This document shows, piece after piece, positions 49,427 through 58,914 of a stretch of DNA of 64,000 nt (the stretch's first letter is position 1; each line of letters opens with the position of its first letter). A program made the position numbers and the translations under genes. The notes under the pieces are model-generated. The model made no database searches and was not told the DNA's origin. It saw only the letters and a program-made list of their open reading frames with translations. Source of the stretch: Bacillus sp. AFS073361 (GTDB lineage: Bacteria; Bacillota; Bacilli; Bacillales; Cytobacillaceae); the NCBI RefSeq assembly GCF_002567005.1, contig NZ_NUZU01000010.1, positions 863 through 64,862 on the forward strand, in the 5' to 3' direction.

Positions 49427-49536
49427 TTACATAGGCGGAATAGTTTCCGAATAGCTACCGAAAATGAACGCAGGACACTCCGACCACGTTTTCCGCCAAT
49501 TAAAACATTCGGAGCACTAACGGAGGGTGATGACGT

Positions 49537-50358
49537 GTGTTAACGCAAAAGAAAAACGGTAAAGGTACGATTTACTTCGTTGACGAAAATGACGTAATAA
49601 TCTCGAAAACTTGTACGAAGTGTAACGAGATTAAAACGCTTGATTGTTTTGCGGAAAATAAAGAAGGGCTTGGAAATAGAAGGGCGAAGTGCCTCGGATG
49701 TCATAACAAAGTGTATGCGTCAACCAAGGACTACGACGTAAGGAAACTGACGAGAGTAGCGTTAGAAACACGCGACGGAATTTCCGGAAAAGAGTGTACA
49801 GTTTGCGGTAAATGGAGTGCGCTAGGTAACTTCGCGAAGGATAGCAGAGGATTAGGCGGAAGAGAATCTAGGTGCAAGACATGTGTCGCCAAGTTTGGTC
49901 GGAAATTGCGAGAGGCTAACAAAGAACAAGAAGCGGAACGTATTCGTACTTGGAGGAAAGCCAATCCTGAAAAGGAAGCACTAAAGAAACAACGTCGGCG
50001 CGCCCGTGAGAAGAACTTACCAGACAACTTTACGAAAGAGCAGATGTCAGCGACGTTTGATTATTTCGGAGGATGCGTCTTAACGGGGGATGTCACTAAT
50101 ATCGATTGGGACCATGCCGTACCATTAGCGACTGGCGAGGTCGGAACAACTTTCGGCAACATGATTCCGTTGAGGAGTGACTTAAACAAGTCGAAGAATG
50201 ACTCGAACATCTTTGAGTGGTTCGCTACAAATAAAGAACGCTTTAAATTATCGCAATCTAATTTTGATAGGCTCGTAGGGTGGCTCGCTGAAGCTAACGG
50301 TATGACTATCGAAGAATATCGGGCATATGTTTATAAATGCTTTGAAAAAACGGCGTAG
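49537..50358 (+). CDS. HNH endonuclease upstream of terminase
   Basis: 273 residues. Zinc-binding pairs (CTKCNEI, CLGCHNK, CTVCGKW, CKTC), basic linker, then an HNH-type core (LTGDVTNIDWDHAVPLATGE, then MIPLRSDLNKSKNDSNIFEW). Paralogue of 22815. GTG start after GGAGGG. HNH proteins beside the large terminase can be part of the packaging machinery in HK97-like phages, but the close similarity to the replication-region copy suggests a homing endonuclease here. A terminator overlaps its 3' end. Confidence 0.82.
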   Translation: MLTQKKNGKGTIYFVDENDVIISKTCTKCNEIKTLDCFAENKEGLGNRRAKCLGCHNKVYASTKDYDVRKLTRVALETRDGISGKECTVCGKWSALGNFAKDSRGLGGRESRCKTCVAKFGRKLREANKEQEAERIRTWRKANPEKEALKKQRRRAREKNLPDNFTKEQMSATFDYFGGCVLTGDVTNIDWDHAVPLATGEVGTTFGNMIPLRSDLNKSKNDSNIFEWFATNKERFKLSQSNFDRLVGWLAEANGMTIEEYRAYVYKCFEKTA

Positions 50359-50380
50359 AGCGAAAACTCTACGCTTTTTC
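50353..50380 (+). terminator. Terminator at the 3' end of the HNH gene
   Basis: A perfect 8-bp stem GCGTAGAG/CTCTACGC with loop CGAAAA and five T residues; it contains the stop codon of the HNH gene. It would insulate the HNH gene from terminase unless read through. Confidence 0.85.
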
Positions 50381-50412
50381 TATACATAGTTTTCACGAAA
50401 GGAGGGCGCAAA

Positions 50413-52167
50413 ATGGCAATGGTGAATGGTGAGTGGTTGGAGCGCAAAGAACGTCAGCAACGTATTGAGTTATTGTCGGAACGTATTCGTAAATTGGCTA
50501 CGCTAATTAAAGCGGATAAGGCAAACGATTATCATATTGAGTCATTCCGAAGCGATAAGCAAGAATTAACGAAGCTTAAAAGAGTTCATCGAGCGGAAGT
50601 TGATGTCGCTTATTTCTTTTACGAATATCTAAGCGATGGGGCTAATCCGGCGAACGAGGATAATGTTATACGTAATAGTGAAGACGGAACGCAGCATGAT
50701 CCTATTGAGCTAATTGCGCCTATCCATCGGGACTTCTTTGAACACTGCGATTACGTTAACGAAGCGGAGCGAAACGCGCGTTTAGCAATAGCGGCGGCAC
50801 GTGGTCACAATAAATCCGGTACATTCTCAAACGGATTCCCTCTTCATCAGATAGTATTCAGGCGCCGAAAATATGTACTTCTCATATCCGAGACAGACTC
50901 ACTCTCGAAAAAGTTAATCGGATGGGTAAATAAGCAACTGAAGTTTAACGCAAAGCTTCGAGAGGATTTCGGAGTATTGCTAAATGAGCGCAATCAGCAA
51001 AACGAAAAAGATAACGAGGAAGCATTTATCACACTATCTAATGCGTTAGTTGAGGCGTCGTCGTCTGGTAAACAGTTGCGTGGTAAAAGACACGGTGCTG
51101 TTCGTCCAGATTTAGTTATAATTGATGACCCTTCCTCAATGAACAACGAAGGAACAAAAGAAGCGCGGGAAAAACTCGTACATTGGTTTAATAGTGTAGT
51201 CGTTCCAATCGGAAGTAAAGCGACGGCCATCGTGCTAGTCGGAACAATGGTCAGCGCGACCGGACTTTTAAACCACGTACTGAAGCGGAAGGATTTCAAG
51301 TCCTCGTTTCACGGCGCGGTCATTAGCGAGCCGAGCAATCCGAAGTTATGGGACCAATATTGCGAAGTGTATGCGCGGGCCGACTCGATGGAAGAGGTCG
51401 ACGAGTTCTATAACGCAAATCGTGAGGCGCTGGAAGCCGGCATCGAACTGGCGTGGCCTTGGCGATGGACTTATCGCGCTCTGATGCACGAAAAGGTCAA
51501 CATGGGAACGCGGGCATACAATTCGGAGTATCGGAACCTGGCGTTCAGCGAAGACGAGCAGTTCTTCTTTCCGGAAAACTATGCGAAGTATCACTATTAC
51601 TACGAAAATGATCGAGCGTTTGTTGTTTACGAAGATATGCGAATACCTCTCAGCGACTTATTCATTGTCGGCGCATGGGATATCGCTATGGGGAAGAATA
51701 AACGGTCGGATTATAACGCAATCATCATCGTCGGTAAGCACGCGCCTACCGGCTTAATTTTTGTGCTTGACGAATATGCGACTAAAGAGCAGCCTCACAC
51801 GCTTATCGACGTCTGTATCGAAAAGATAAAGAAGTTTAACGTGCGAATCTTCAGCGTTGAGACGATTAACGCTTATCACGAATTCTATCGGCAGTTACAG
51901 GAGAAGGCGCGGGTTGAAGGCGTTTATAAATGCCGGATTAATGACGTTAAGGGGCACGGAAGCAGTAAGGAACAGCGGATTGAGTCGCTGGAGCCTATTT
52001 TGCATAATAAAACGCTGATTCTTAACGACAGACACACGATGCTACTTGACCAAATGGCGCAATATCCGTTCGCTGATTTTGACGATCTTTTAGATGGAAC
52101 TCAAATGGCGGTAAATAGCATCTTTAAACCGAAATCAAGAGTCGCAGTAAAACCGAAATGGTTATAG
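50413..52167 (+). CDS. Terminase large subunit
   Basis: 584 residues. N-terminal ATPase with the deviant Walker A region AAARGHNKSGTFSNGFPLHQ (about residue 125), Walker B LVIIDDPSSM (about residue 236) and C-motif GTMVSATG. C-terminal RNase H-like nuclease with GAWDIAMGKNKRSDYNAI (about residue 423) and YPFADFDDLLDG. It cuts and pumps phage DNA into proheads. ATG follows AAAGGAGGGCG. Confidence 0.93.
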   Translation: MAMVNGEWLERKERQQRIELLSERIRKLATLIKADKANDYHIESFRSDKQELTKLKRVHRAEVDVAYFFYEYLSDGANPANEDNVIRNSEDGTQHDPIELIAPIHRDFFEHCDYVNEAERNARLAIAAARGHNKSGTFSNGFPLHQIVFRRRKYVLLISETDSLSKKLIGWVNKQLKFNAKLREDFGVLLNERNQQNEKDNEEAFITLSNALVEASSSGKQLRGKRHGAVRPDLVIIDDPSSMNNEGTKEAREKLVHWFNSVVVPIGSKATAIVLVGTMVSATGLLNHVLKRKDFKSSFHGAVISEPSNPKLWDQYCEVYARADSMEEVDEFYNANREALEAGIELAWPWRWTYRALMHEKVNMGTRAYNSEYRNLAFSEDEQFFFPENYAKYHYYYENDRAFVVYEDMRIPLSDLFIVGAWDIAMGKNKRSDYNAIIIVGKHAPTGLIFVLDEYATKEQPHTLIDVCIEKIKKFNVRIFSVETINAYHEFYRQLQEKARVEGVYKCRINDVKGHGSSKEQRIESLEPILHNKTLILNDRHTMLLDQMAQYPFADFDDLLDGTQMAVNSIFKPKSRVAVKPKWL

Positions 52168-52182
52168 AGAGGAGTGGAGCAA

Positions 52183-52620
52183 ATGTCAAATAACAAACTA
52201 AAAGCGCTCGAAGCGAAGTTAACAGAGCAACAAAAGAAAGCGGCCTATATGCTCGTTGAGAACGACTTAAAGTCGAACAAAGACCCGTTAAAGCTAACGT
52301 ATGAGCAAATCGCTGAAGAAGTCGGCGTATCATATAAAACGATCTGGAGCTGGCGGACTCAGAATCGCAATTTTATCGCATATAAGAACGAAATCTCTGA
52401 CGATTTCCTCAGCGACAAACGTTCGCGAGTATACGGGCAATTATTGAAGCTTATCGAAGGCGAACAGCCGAGCGTAAAGGCGATTGACCTGTTTATGCGT
52501 AGATTCGGACTACTTACGGAGAAACAAGTTATTACAACAGAAGAAAACGGCGGTTCACGTAGCAATGACGACTTAGCGAAGGAACTCGCAGAACTAGACG
52601 ACTTATTAAACGAGGATTAA
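52183..52620 (+). CDS. Small terminase-like helix-turn-helix protein
   Basis: 145 residues. Helix-turn-helix LTYEQIAEEVGVSYKTIWSW (about residues 45-64) then a coiled region, as in phBC6A51-type small terminase proteins that recognise the packaging site. It lies after, not before, the large subunit, which is unusual but known. ATG at 52183 follows GAGGAGTGGAG. Confidence 0.78.
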   Translation: MSNNKLKALEAKLTEQQKKAAYMLVENDLKSNKDPLKLTYEQIAEEVGVSYKTIWSWRTQNRNFIAYKNEISDDFLSDKRSRVYGQLLKLIEGEQPSVKAIDLFMRRFGLLTEKQVITTEENGGSRSNDDLAKELAELDDLLNED

Positions 52621-52639
52621 ACGGAAGGAGGTGTGCGAC

Positions 52640-54232
52640 TTGGGCTTATTTTGGAAAGGCAAAGCCGAGCTCGACAAAGTTAACGAGTATACGTCGGTAT
52701 ATACGTTCAACGCGTTTCAGCCTGGCGAACAGTTTCCGCCAGTTGCTGACCGAGAACGTATCTCGAAGTATAAGCGGTTGAAAAAATTATTTCAAGGCAA
52801 GCAGGCCGAAGTATACGAGCGAGCGTCGAAGCTATTAAAAGATACGCCACACGCGAGCCAGCTTGAGCAGTTATATATTGCGGTCAATATTTCAGATATT
52901 TTGGTGACCAAACCAAGTGACCTACTTGTAGGCGAACCACCGAGCTTTGAATCGGGATTGCCCGACAGTAGCGAAGAACAAAAGGCGGTTAATCGGTATG
53001 TAGAAGAAAACGATCTTGTTAAATTGGTACACGAAAGCGCGATTGGTAACGGCTATCGCGGCGACGCTTGGATTAAGACGCGGTACGGCTATCGTCAAGA
53101 TTTTTCTGAAGTGATACAACGAGGCGGAACTATTCCGGCCGGAATCGAAATGGAGCCGATAATTGAGCATGTCAATGCCGAGTTCGTCTTTCCGGAGACA
53201 TCGCGCGGTAATGTGAAATCGTTTAAGGCAGTCAATATCTGCACGGTCGAATATGTCATCGACGGCAAGACAGAAAAGCCGTTCCTAAATGTCGAGCGAC
53301 ACATTCCAGGATATATCATCTATGAACGCTATCGTTTGTTCGAATTTGAGGGCGGAATTGACACGCGTTGGGGGTATCCGTTGCAAATATTCACAATCGG
53401 CGAAAGAGTAGCGACAGGACGCGAAGAAGACACTGTGGAAACTGGCGTTCCTCATTTACTCGTCCATCACATCCCATATAAATCGGTCGACGACGATTGG
53501 GAAGGCGTTAGCGGGCTTGAAAAACTTGAGTCGTTGTTGGCGGCGATTAATGATCGTTTAGTATCACTTGATTTCATACTTATGAAGCACAGCGACCCGA
53601 CGGCTTACGGACCTGAGTTAGACGGAAGTGGAGACAACGTTCGGTTAAGCGGAGCGTACATTCCGATGACAAAGGAAGACGCCACTCCGGGATATATGAC
53701 TTGGGACGGACAACTAAACTCAGCGTTTAAAGAATTAGAAGTTTTAATATCGCTAGTCTTTCAGATTTCAGAAACACCACAGTGGCTATTCGGTACCGTT
53801 CTAGGCGAAAACAGCGGTGGAACTGGAACTAGTCATACAGATAGTGCTTCGATTAAGGCGCGTTTTCTACCGATCCTTTCCAAAGTAAACCGGATTCGAA
53901 CTCATTACGATAAAGCAATTAGAGACGCATTGTGGACGTGTCAACTTTTAGATGTCGCGCACGGAGAAGCCAACTTTGAACCTGTTTACCCTACGATTGC
54001 TTGGAAAGACGGAATTCCGGTCAACGAGAAGGAACAAGCGGAAATTATGCAACTTAGAACGCAGAAACCTACATTAGACGTCAAGAGCGCGATCAAACGC
54101 CAGGATAACGTGGATGATATGCAAGCAGACGAAATCATGCGTCGAATTGAAGAGGACGAAAAGAACGCGAATGGAGTCGTTGATTCTAGCATTTTTAACG
54201 GAAATGGAGCGGCGCAAGGCGGTGGTAACTAA
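52640..54232 (+). CDS. Portal protein
   Basis: 530 residues. Portal-type features: KPSDLLVGEPPSFESG, WIKTRYGYRQDF, VSGLEKLESLLAAINDRLVS and LFGTVLGENSGGTGTSHTDS near residue 390, as in SPP1-like portals. It forms the dodecameric DNA channel. The start is TTG at 52640; the GTG at 52631 is part of GGAGGTG. Confidence 0.88.
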   Translation: MGLFWKGKAELDKVNEYTSVYTFNAFQPGEQFPPVADRERISKYKRLKKLFQGKQAEVYERASKLLKDTPHASQLEQLYIAVNISDILVTKPSDLLVGEPPSFESGLPDSSEEQKAVNRYVEENDLVKLVHESAIGNGYRGDAWIKTRYGYRQDFSEVIQRGGTIPAGIEMEPIIEHVNAEFVFPETSRGNVKSFKAVNICTVEYVIDGKTEKPFLNVERHIPGYIIYERYRLFEFEGGIDTRWGYPLQIFTIGERVATGREEDTVETGVPHLLVHHIPYKSVDDDWEGVSGLEKLESLLAAINDRLVSLDFILMKHSDPTAYGPELDGSGDNVRLSGAYIPMTKEDATPGYMTWDGQLNSAFKELEVLISLVFQISETPQWLFGTVLGENSGGTGTSHTDSASIKARFLPILSKVNRIRTHYDKAIRDALWTCQLLDVAHGEANFEPVYPTIAWKDGIPVNEKEQAEIMQLRTQKPTLDVKSAIKRQDNVDDMQADEIMRRIEEDEKNANGVVDSSIFNGNGAAQGGGN

Positions 54233-55050
54233 TGCCGAATTACGACGCTCAGACCGAGGCACTAGTCCGCGAGTATAAGTTAGCCGTTGAGCGCATTAAA
54301 GCGGAACTTGACCGTTTCGACTTAACGGACTTCCGGCGTGCTAATTCAATGGCTACGCTAAAATCAATCAGCGAAATTCTCTCTGCTCTAAACGACGAAT
54401 CAGCGAAGTGGGTAGAGACTAACATTCCGATTGCGGCCCGAGCTGGTGTTGCTGATGCAATAGTGGCGCTTGGCGTAGTAAGTACGGTTTCCGAAGCGCA
54501 GCAGATCGTCAAGTTTAACCGAGTTAATGCTGAGCTGGTGAAAGCGGCCATTGCCGACACTCAAGCCGACCTGCTCGCTGTTACGCAAAATATTGATAGG
54601 AAAGTTCGGGCGACGGTGCGCCAGGTAGCTTCGGAGTCTATGCGACAGAACCTAGCGCAGGGGATTAACGGCAGGCGGACCATGAACGCCGACACGCTTA
54701 GTGGCTTACGGGCAAAGCTAGGCGACGCGGTAAATACCGGAATCATTGACGCAAGTGGGCGTAGGTGGCGTCCGGAGGTTTACGTGGATATGGTAACGCG
54801 AACAAAGATGATGCGAATAACCACCGAGGCAACAATTAACGAGGCGGTACAACGAGAAGCGTATTACGGGGTCATTTCGAGTCATGGCGCAAAGGACTTG
54901 TGCCGGAATTGGGAAGGTAGAACGGTTAAGTTAGTCGACGAAGCACCGGGCGACTATCCATACTACGGCAACTTACCTAACCGCGAGATATTTCATCCGA
55001 ATTGCAAGCATTCAATTTCGCCAGTTAGAGATCCCGAGAGATACAACTAA
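54232..55050 (+). CDS. Minor capsid / head morphogenesis protein
   Basis: 272 residues, long helical N-terminal region and a C-terminal domain with MVTRTKMMRITTEATINEAV and CRNWEGRTVKLV, FHPNCKHSISPV, the signature of phage minor capsid proteins with a C-terminal toxin-like fold. ATG overlaps the portal stop. Confidence 0.82.
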   Translation: MPNYDAQTEALVREYKLAVERIKAELDRFDLTDFRRANSMATLKSISEILSALNDESAKWVETNIPIAARAGVADAIVALGVVSTVSEAQQIVKFNRVNAELVKAAIADTQADLLAVTQNIDRKVRATVRQVASESMRQNLAQGINGRRTMNADTLSGLRAKLGDAVNTGIIDASGRRWRPEVYVDMVTRTKMMRITTEATINEAVQREAYYGVISSHGAKDLCRNWEGRTVKLVDEAPGDYPYYGNLPNREIFHPNCKHSISPVRDPERYN

Positions 55051-55053
55051 CTA

Positions 55054-55479
55054 CTACATTAACGAAGAAATTTCGCGGTAACTCTTTTCGTCACAACGAA
55101 TATGGAGCGCCACTTCTTCGTTTGTTTCCGGATTAATTAAATAAACGAATGCTTTAGAGCGGTCGCGTTTCCGTCCGCCAATTGCGGCGCCGGCAATCGT
55201 ACCTAGTGGTCCAGCGACCATTGTTCCGATTATTGCTCCACCGGCAGCTTTACCTGCGCTGCGAGTAGCGGATTCTTCCCATTCGATTCCGTCTAGCATC
55301 CAGGTATTCTTTGTTAAAAACGGTATTTGAATTACGACTTTACCACGTTCTCCACTATCGATCATAAAGGCATTGCGGATAGCTGTAGGCATTTCTTTTC
55401 CGGATAAATTTATATCATTTCCACCTGAAAGAATATCGAGGTTGATTTTACGTTTAAATGCGTCTTTGAAAAAGCCCAT
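55054..55479 (-). CDS. Minus-strand glycine-zipper protein in the head operon
   Basis: 141 residues. N-terminal soluble part, then a glycine-zipper hydrophobic segment (AGKAAGGAIIGTMVAGPLGT, residues about 84-103), and a C-terminal tail (VYLINPETNEEVALHIRCDE). ATG follows GGAGGTCA on the minus strand with a host-type -10. It runs against the head genes, so it is likely a lysogen-expressed accessory gene, possibly affecting membranes or superinfection. That role is a guess. Confidence 0.8.
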   Translation of the reverse strand: MGFFKDAFKRKINLDILSGGNDINLSGKEMPTAIRNAFMIDSGERGKVVIQIPFLTKNTWMLDGIEWEESATRSAGKAAGGAIIGTMVAGPLGTIAGAAIGGRKRDRSKAFVYLINPETNEEVALHIRCDEKSYREISSLM

Positions 55480-55501
55480 TTTAAAATGACCTCCGTTTTA
55501 T

Positions 55502-55530
55502 ATTATAGGTTAATTTTACCTTATTTTACA
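55502..55530 (-). promoter_or_regulatory. Sigma-A-like promoter for the 55054-55479 gene
   Basis: On the minus strand, a perfect TATAAT lies 17 bases from TGTAAA (poor -35), about 25 bases before the ATG. Confidence 0.5.
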
Positions 55531-55658
55531 GTATGCACACAACTATAAAATTATAACGCAAATGACGAATTAAAACGCAATTGTCCGAACGTTAAGACGT
55601 AAAAAGAAACGGATGTATTAAATTAATGAGCGACGGCTCTCAAACGGAGGTTAATAAC

Positions 55659-56321
55659 ATGAGTGAAGAATTAAATCAAAATCCTGAAGTAGTTACCGAA
55701 AATCCTACGGTTGAGGAACCGGAAAATAAACCAGAAGTAAAAACGGTAACGATGACACAAGATGAACTAAATGCACTAATCAGTAAGGAAAAAGGTCGTG
55801 TTAAAAGTAAATATGCGGACTACGACGACATCAAAACGAAGGCATCCGAATATGAAAAAGCGCTGGAAGAAAAACGCCTTGCTGAGTTAAGCGAAAAAGA
55901 ACGTCTTGAGGAAATTGCAAAGAAATACGATGAAGAAAAGCAGTCGTTAGCGAAGGAACTCGAATTATTACGTGAGAGTAATAAGAACGAGAAAATCCGA
56001 AATGCTTTTATTACTAAGGCGCAAGCAGCCGGAATTGGCTACGTAGACGATGCGTACCAACTTTCTTCGAAACTACTATCCGCGGTTAAGGTAGATGAAG
56101 AGGGGGTACACGGTGTCGACGAAATCATATCCGAACTGATTACAAATAAACCGTTTTTACTTGCGCAAACCAAGAAGCAACAAAAACCAATTGGGGAGCC
56201 GTCTAATAATTCTGTTAATGAGGAAATTAAGACACTAGAGGCGCAGTTAGCGGATGCTAAGAAAGCGAAGAACTTCGCTAAAGTAATTGAGTTAAGTAAT
56301 TTAATAGCTAGTAAGAAATAA
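55659..56321 (+). CDS. Scaffolding protein
   Basis: 220 residues, acidic N-terminus (NPTVEEPENKPEV), long coiled coil (about 60-125), and a basic C-terminal helix (LADAKKAKNFAKVIELSNLI), as in GP20/DUF4355-type scaffolds placed just before the capsid gene. ATG at 55659 follows CGGAGG. Confidence 0.82.
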   Translation: MSEELNQNPEVVTENPTVEEPENKPEVKTVTMTQDELNALISKEKGRVKSKYADYDDIKTKASEYEKALEEKRLAELSEKERLEEIAKKYDEEKQSLAKELELLRESNKNEKIRNAFITKAQAAGIGYVDDAYQLSSKLLSAVKVDEEGVHGVDEIISELITNKPFLLAQTKKQQKPIGEPSNNSVNEEIKTLEAQLADAKKAKNFAKVIELSNLIASKK

Positions 56322-56347
56322 GTCGCCTAAAAAAGGTGACTTTATTT
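56318..56347 (+). terminator. Weak terminator between scaffold and capsid
   Basis: AAGTCGCC/GGTGACTT stem followed by TATTT at the scaffold stop. It is too weak for a full stop and may tune scaffold-to-capsid ratio or stabilise the mRNA end. Confidence 0.55.
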
Positions 56348-56387
56348 AATTTAACCTAAAAATATATTAAATGGAGGAATACAAACA

Positions 56388-57512
56388 ATGCCAGTAAACA
56401 CTTATAGTTTCCAAAACCAAGTACGTCAATTACAAGAAGGAATCTCAATGATCATCAACGATGAGCCAACACTTTTAGGCTTGATTGGACTAAGCGGAGA
56501 GCCGTTGTTCCAAACGAAATTCGAATGGATGTCTGACAACCTAAACTCTAACCGTGCTAACCTTGCGGCTAACCTAGACGCAGTAGCAACAACTTTTAAC
56601 GTTGCATCAGGCGACGGTTCTAAATTCCGGGTTAACGCACTTTTAGTATTAGACGATGAGTACATGAAGGTAACTGCGGTAGCTGGAGATGCAATTACTG
56701 TAGTACGTGGATTTGACGGAACAACAGCCGCAACACACACTGCTGCTTCATCTGAAATTCGTATCGTAGCACGTCCGCAATTAGAAGGCGCAGGCGTAGG
56801 TCAAGATGAGTCACACGATCGCTATGTTGATTACAACGTAACTCAAATTTTCGAGCGTTACGCTTCAGTATCTAATACTCAACAAGCAGTCCGCACTTAC
56901 AACGTTTCTGACGAACTTAATTACCAAGTTCAACTTCGTTTGAAAGAACTTGCTCGTGAATTCAACGATGCGTTAATTTACGGTCGTCGTATTGATGCAG
57001 GCGGTTCACAGCCAAGAATGACTGGCGGTCTATTAAACTTCGCAAATCTTAAAAGCTCAGTAAAGCAGAACTTAGCTGGCGGAGAAGTTACAGCGAAAGT
57101 AGTAAATGACGCGCTTGAGCAAGTATACCAACGTGGCGGTAACGTAAATACAATTCTTACTAACACTGCTGGTGCTCGTCAATTCTCTAAATTGCTTGGC
57201 GACAAAATTCAAATCCAACGCCAAGATACTACTCGCGGAGGATACGTTGCAACATTCGTTTCTGACATCGTAGGCGGCGACATGGCTACTATCGTAGTTG
57301 ATAAGAATATGCCGAAAGATAAAGTTGTACTGTTCGACCGTTCAATCTTATCTATGCACGCTCTAAACGGACGCTCTTTATACGATGTAGACGCAACAGT
57401 TGCAGGCGCTGACTTTGTTGCTCGCCAGATTCGTGGAGAATACGGCGTTAAAGTTATGAACGCGAAAGAAAAAATTGCAGTCCTTGAGAACGTAAGCAAA
57501 ACTGTATCTTAA
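56388..57512 (+). CDS. Major capsid protein (SU10-like)
   Basis: 374 residues resembling the SU10 major head protein family: MIINDEPTLLGLIGLSGEPL, DDEYMKVTAVAGDAITVVRG, AREFNDALIYGRRIDAGGSQ and DRSILSMHALNGRSLYDVDA. Codon choice is strongly biased to host-preferred codons (AAC, CGT, GTA, ACA), unlike other phage genes, as expected for the most abundant protein. ATG follows GGAGG. Confidence 0.88.
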   Translation: MPVNTYSFQNQVRQLQEGISMIINDEPTLLGLIGLSGEPLFQTKFEWMSDNLNSNRANLAANLDAVATTFNVASGDGSKFRVNALLVLDDEYMKVTAVAGDAITVVRGFDGTTAATHTAASSEIRIVARPQLEGAGVGQDESHDRYVDYNVTQIFERYASVSNTQQAVRTYNVSDELNYQVQLRLKELAREFNDALIYGRRIDAGGSQPRMTGGLLNFANLKSSVKQNLAGGEVTAKVVNDALEQVYQRGGNVNTILTNTAGARQFSKLLGDKIQIQRQDTTRGGYVATFVSDIVGGDMATIVVDKNMPKDKVVLFDRSILSMHALNGRSLYDVDATVAGADFVARQIRGEYGVKVMNAKEKIAVLENVSKTVS

Positions 57513-57529
57513 TAATCGGAGGGATTTAG

Positions 57530-57766
57530 ATGGCGAAGTATAAAGCGGAGCCTTTCTATTCCGTCCACTCCAGCGCCGGCATAATTCATTTCGATCATGT
57601 CGGCGAATATGAAACTATTAACGAGGGTGAAATCGCGGTTCTTTCCGGATTATGCCCTCGTTATTTAATTTGTGTGGACGAAGGAAAAGCGAAAGTGGAT
57701 GAACCAAAGAAAGCGGAGGAAGCGCCGAAGCCGAAAGCGCCAGCGAAGAAATCCTCCGGCAAATAG
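57530..57766 (+). CDS. Small head-region protein
   Basis: 78 residues. N-terminal beta-rich part (YSVHSSAGIIHFDHVGEYET) and a lysine/proline/alanine-rich tail. Located between capsid and connector. Function unknown; possibly a head decoration or completion protein. ATG follows CGGAGGG. Confidence 0.7.
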   Translation: MAKYKAEPFYSVHSSAGIIHFDHVGEYETINEGEIAVLSGLCPRYLICVDEGKAKVDEPKKAEEAPKPKAPAKKSSGK

Positions 57767-57778
57767 GAGGCGATTTAA

Positions 57779-58168
57779 TTGGCGGTAAACGTATTCGAAG
57801 CGGACTCTTATATTGAGGAAAACGTAATTGTAATTGAGGATTGGACGGACAGCGACGACTCCAAAAAGCAGCGGCTATTAAACGTGGGGCTATCAACGTT
57901 GAACCGGGTCTATCCGAGCTATACGATTCCTGACAACGCGGTGTATGAGTATGCGGCAGTATTGGCGCGAGCTTTTAACGATACAAATATTCAGAAGCAA
58001 AACGGAGTTAAGACGTTCGCAGTGGCGGGCATTCAATTTACGTTTGACGGCGGCAAAGATTCGCTCGAGTCACTGATTCCTACTACAGCCATCGACTTAA
58101 TTTCGAAAGAAAACGGTGTGTCGTTAGGCGGTAGCGGTGGCAAGCGCGTGAAATGGACGGTGTTGTAA
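57779..58168 (+). CDS. Head-tail connector (gp15/YqbG-like)
   Basis: 129 residues, SPP1 gp15-like by pattern and position: DSYIEENVIVIEDWTDSDDS, LLNVGLSTLNRVYPSY. TTG start after GGAGGCG. It should join the portal to the tail, next to the head-closure protein. Confidence 0.75.
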   Translation: MAVNVFEADSYIEENVIVIEDWTDSDDSKKQRLLNVGLSTLNRVYPSYTIPDNAVYEYAAVLARAFNDTNIQKQNGVKTFAVAGIQFTFDGGKDSLESLIPTTAIDLISKENGVSLGGSGGKRVKWTVL

Positions 58169-58507
58169 ATGGCAATTATGCCGATGAAGCAAACCGTTAC
58201 GCGCATACGCAAGTCCGGAAGTGATTGGGACGGAACAGAAGCCGAAGAAAGAACGCAATTAAAATGCGCTATTACAGAAGGCGCTAAATTAGTTCGTTCT
58301 ATGTCGGGAACAAGTGGTGTCCAGGGAGTTACCTCAAGCGAAGATGTCTCAACTGCGCAAATCTATTTCGATAAACTCGCGGATGTACAAATCACTGACG
58401 AGTTTGAATACACGAACGAATTAGGCATAACCCGTAAATATTCGCCTTTAACAATTGACATTAAGCGATTAAACGGTAAGCCGATTCTAACGGTGGTGAG
58501 CGTGTAA
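58169..58507 (+). CDS. Head closure protein (YqbH-like)
   Basis: 112 residues, beta-rich, with a central RKSGSDWDGTEAEERTQLKC. Position in the conserved order connector, closure, gp10-like, tail terminator supports the call. Starts at the stop of the preceding gene. Confidence 0.7.
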   Translation: MAIMPMKQTVTRIRKSGSDWDGTEAEERTQLKCAITEGAKLVRSMSGTSGVQGVTSSEDVSTAQIYFDKLADVQITDEFEYTNELGITRKYSPLTIDIKRLNGKPILTVVSV

Positions 58508-58908
58508 TGGCGCGGGATTTCGAAATAAACACTTCGGGGTTGGAGGCACTTATACAACGTTCTCCGCAAGCGGCATCAAAAGGAGCTAAACGCGGTTTGC
58601 ACGACTCACTTGACGATTGGGTAGTCCGATCGAAAGACATCGCGCCATTGGATAAAGGGACACTAAGACGAGGAATTAAATCGGAGGGTGTTCATGGAAA
58701 TGGCATGAGATTGGTTGGCGAGATATCGTCCGTCGCAAAAGAACGCAATTTTAACTACGCCTATTATATTCACGAAATGAATGCCGGCGGTAAAAACGTC
58801 GGTGGCGAAAAGAAATACCTCGACAAATCCGGCGAAGATAACAAAGACAAGTGGATGCGCTGGGTAGAAGAGGAGATACGCAATGAACTTCAACGCGAAG
58901 GATGGTGA
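58507..58908 (+). CDS. HK97 gp10-like tail completion protein
   Basis: 133 residues: VVRSKDIAPLDKGTLRRGIK and FNYAYYIHEMNAGGKN followed by YLDKSGEDNKDKWMRWVEEE, the HK97 gp10 / YqbI pattern. ATG overlaps the previous stop. Confidence 0.82.
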   Translation: MARDFEINTSGLEALIQRSPQAASKGAKRGLHDSLDDWVVRSKDIAPLDKGTLRRGIKSEGVHGNGMRLVGEISSVAKERNFNYAYYIHEMNAGGKNVGGEKKYLDKSGEDNKDKWMRWVEEEIRNELQREGW

Positions 58909-58914
58909 CGGTAA

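Noticed and set aside
49042..49543. Overlapping open frames on both strands (109 and 135 codons) in the gene-free region
   Set aside because: Neither has a suitable ribosome binding site or a recognisable domain, and one runs across bipartite element copy 5.
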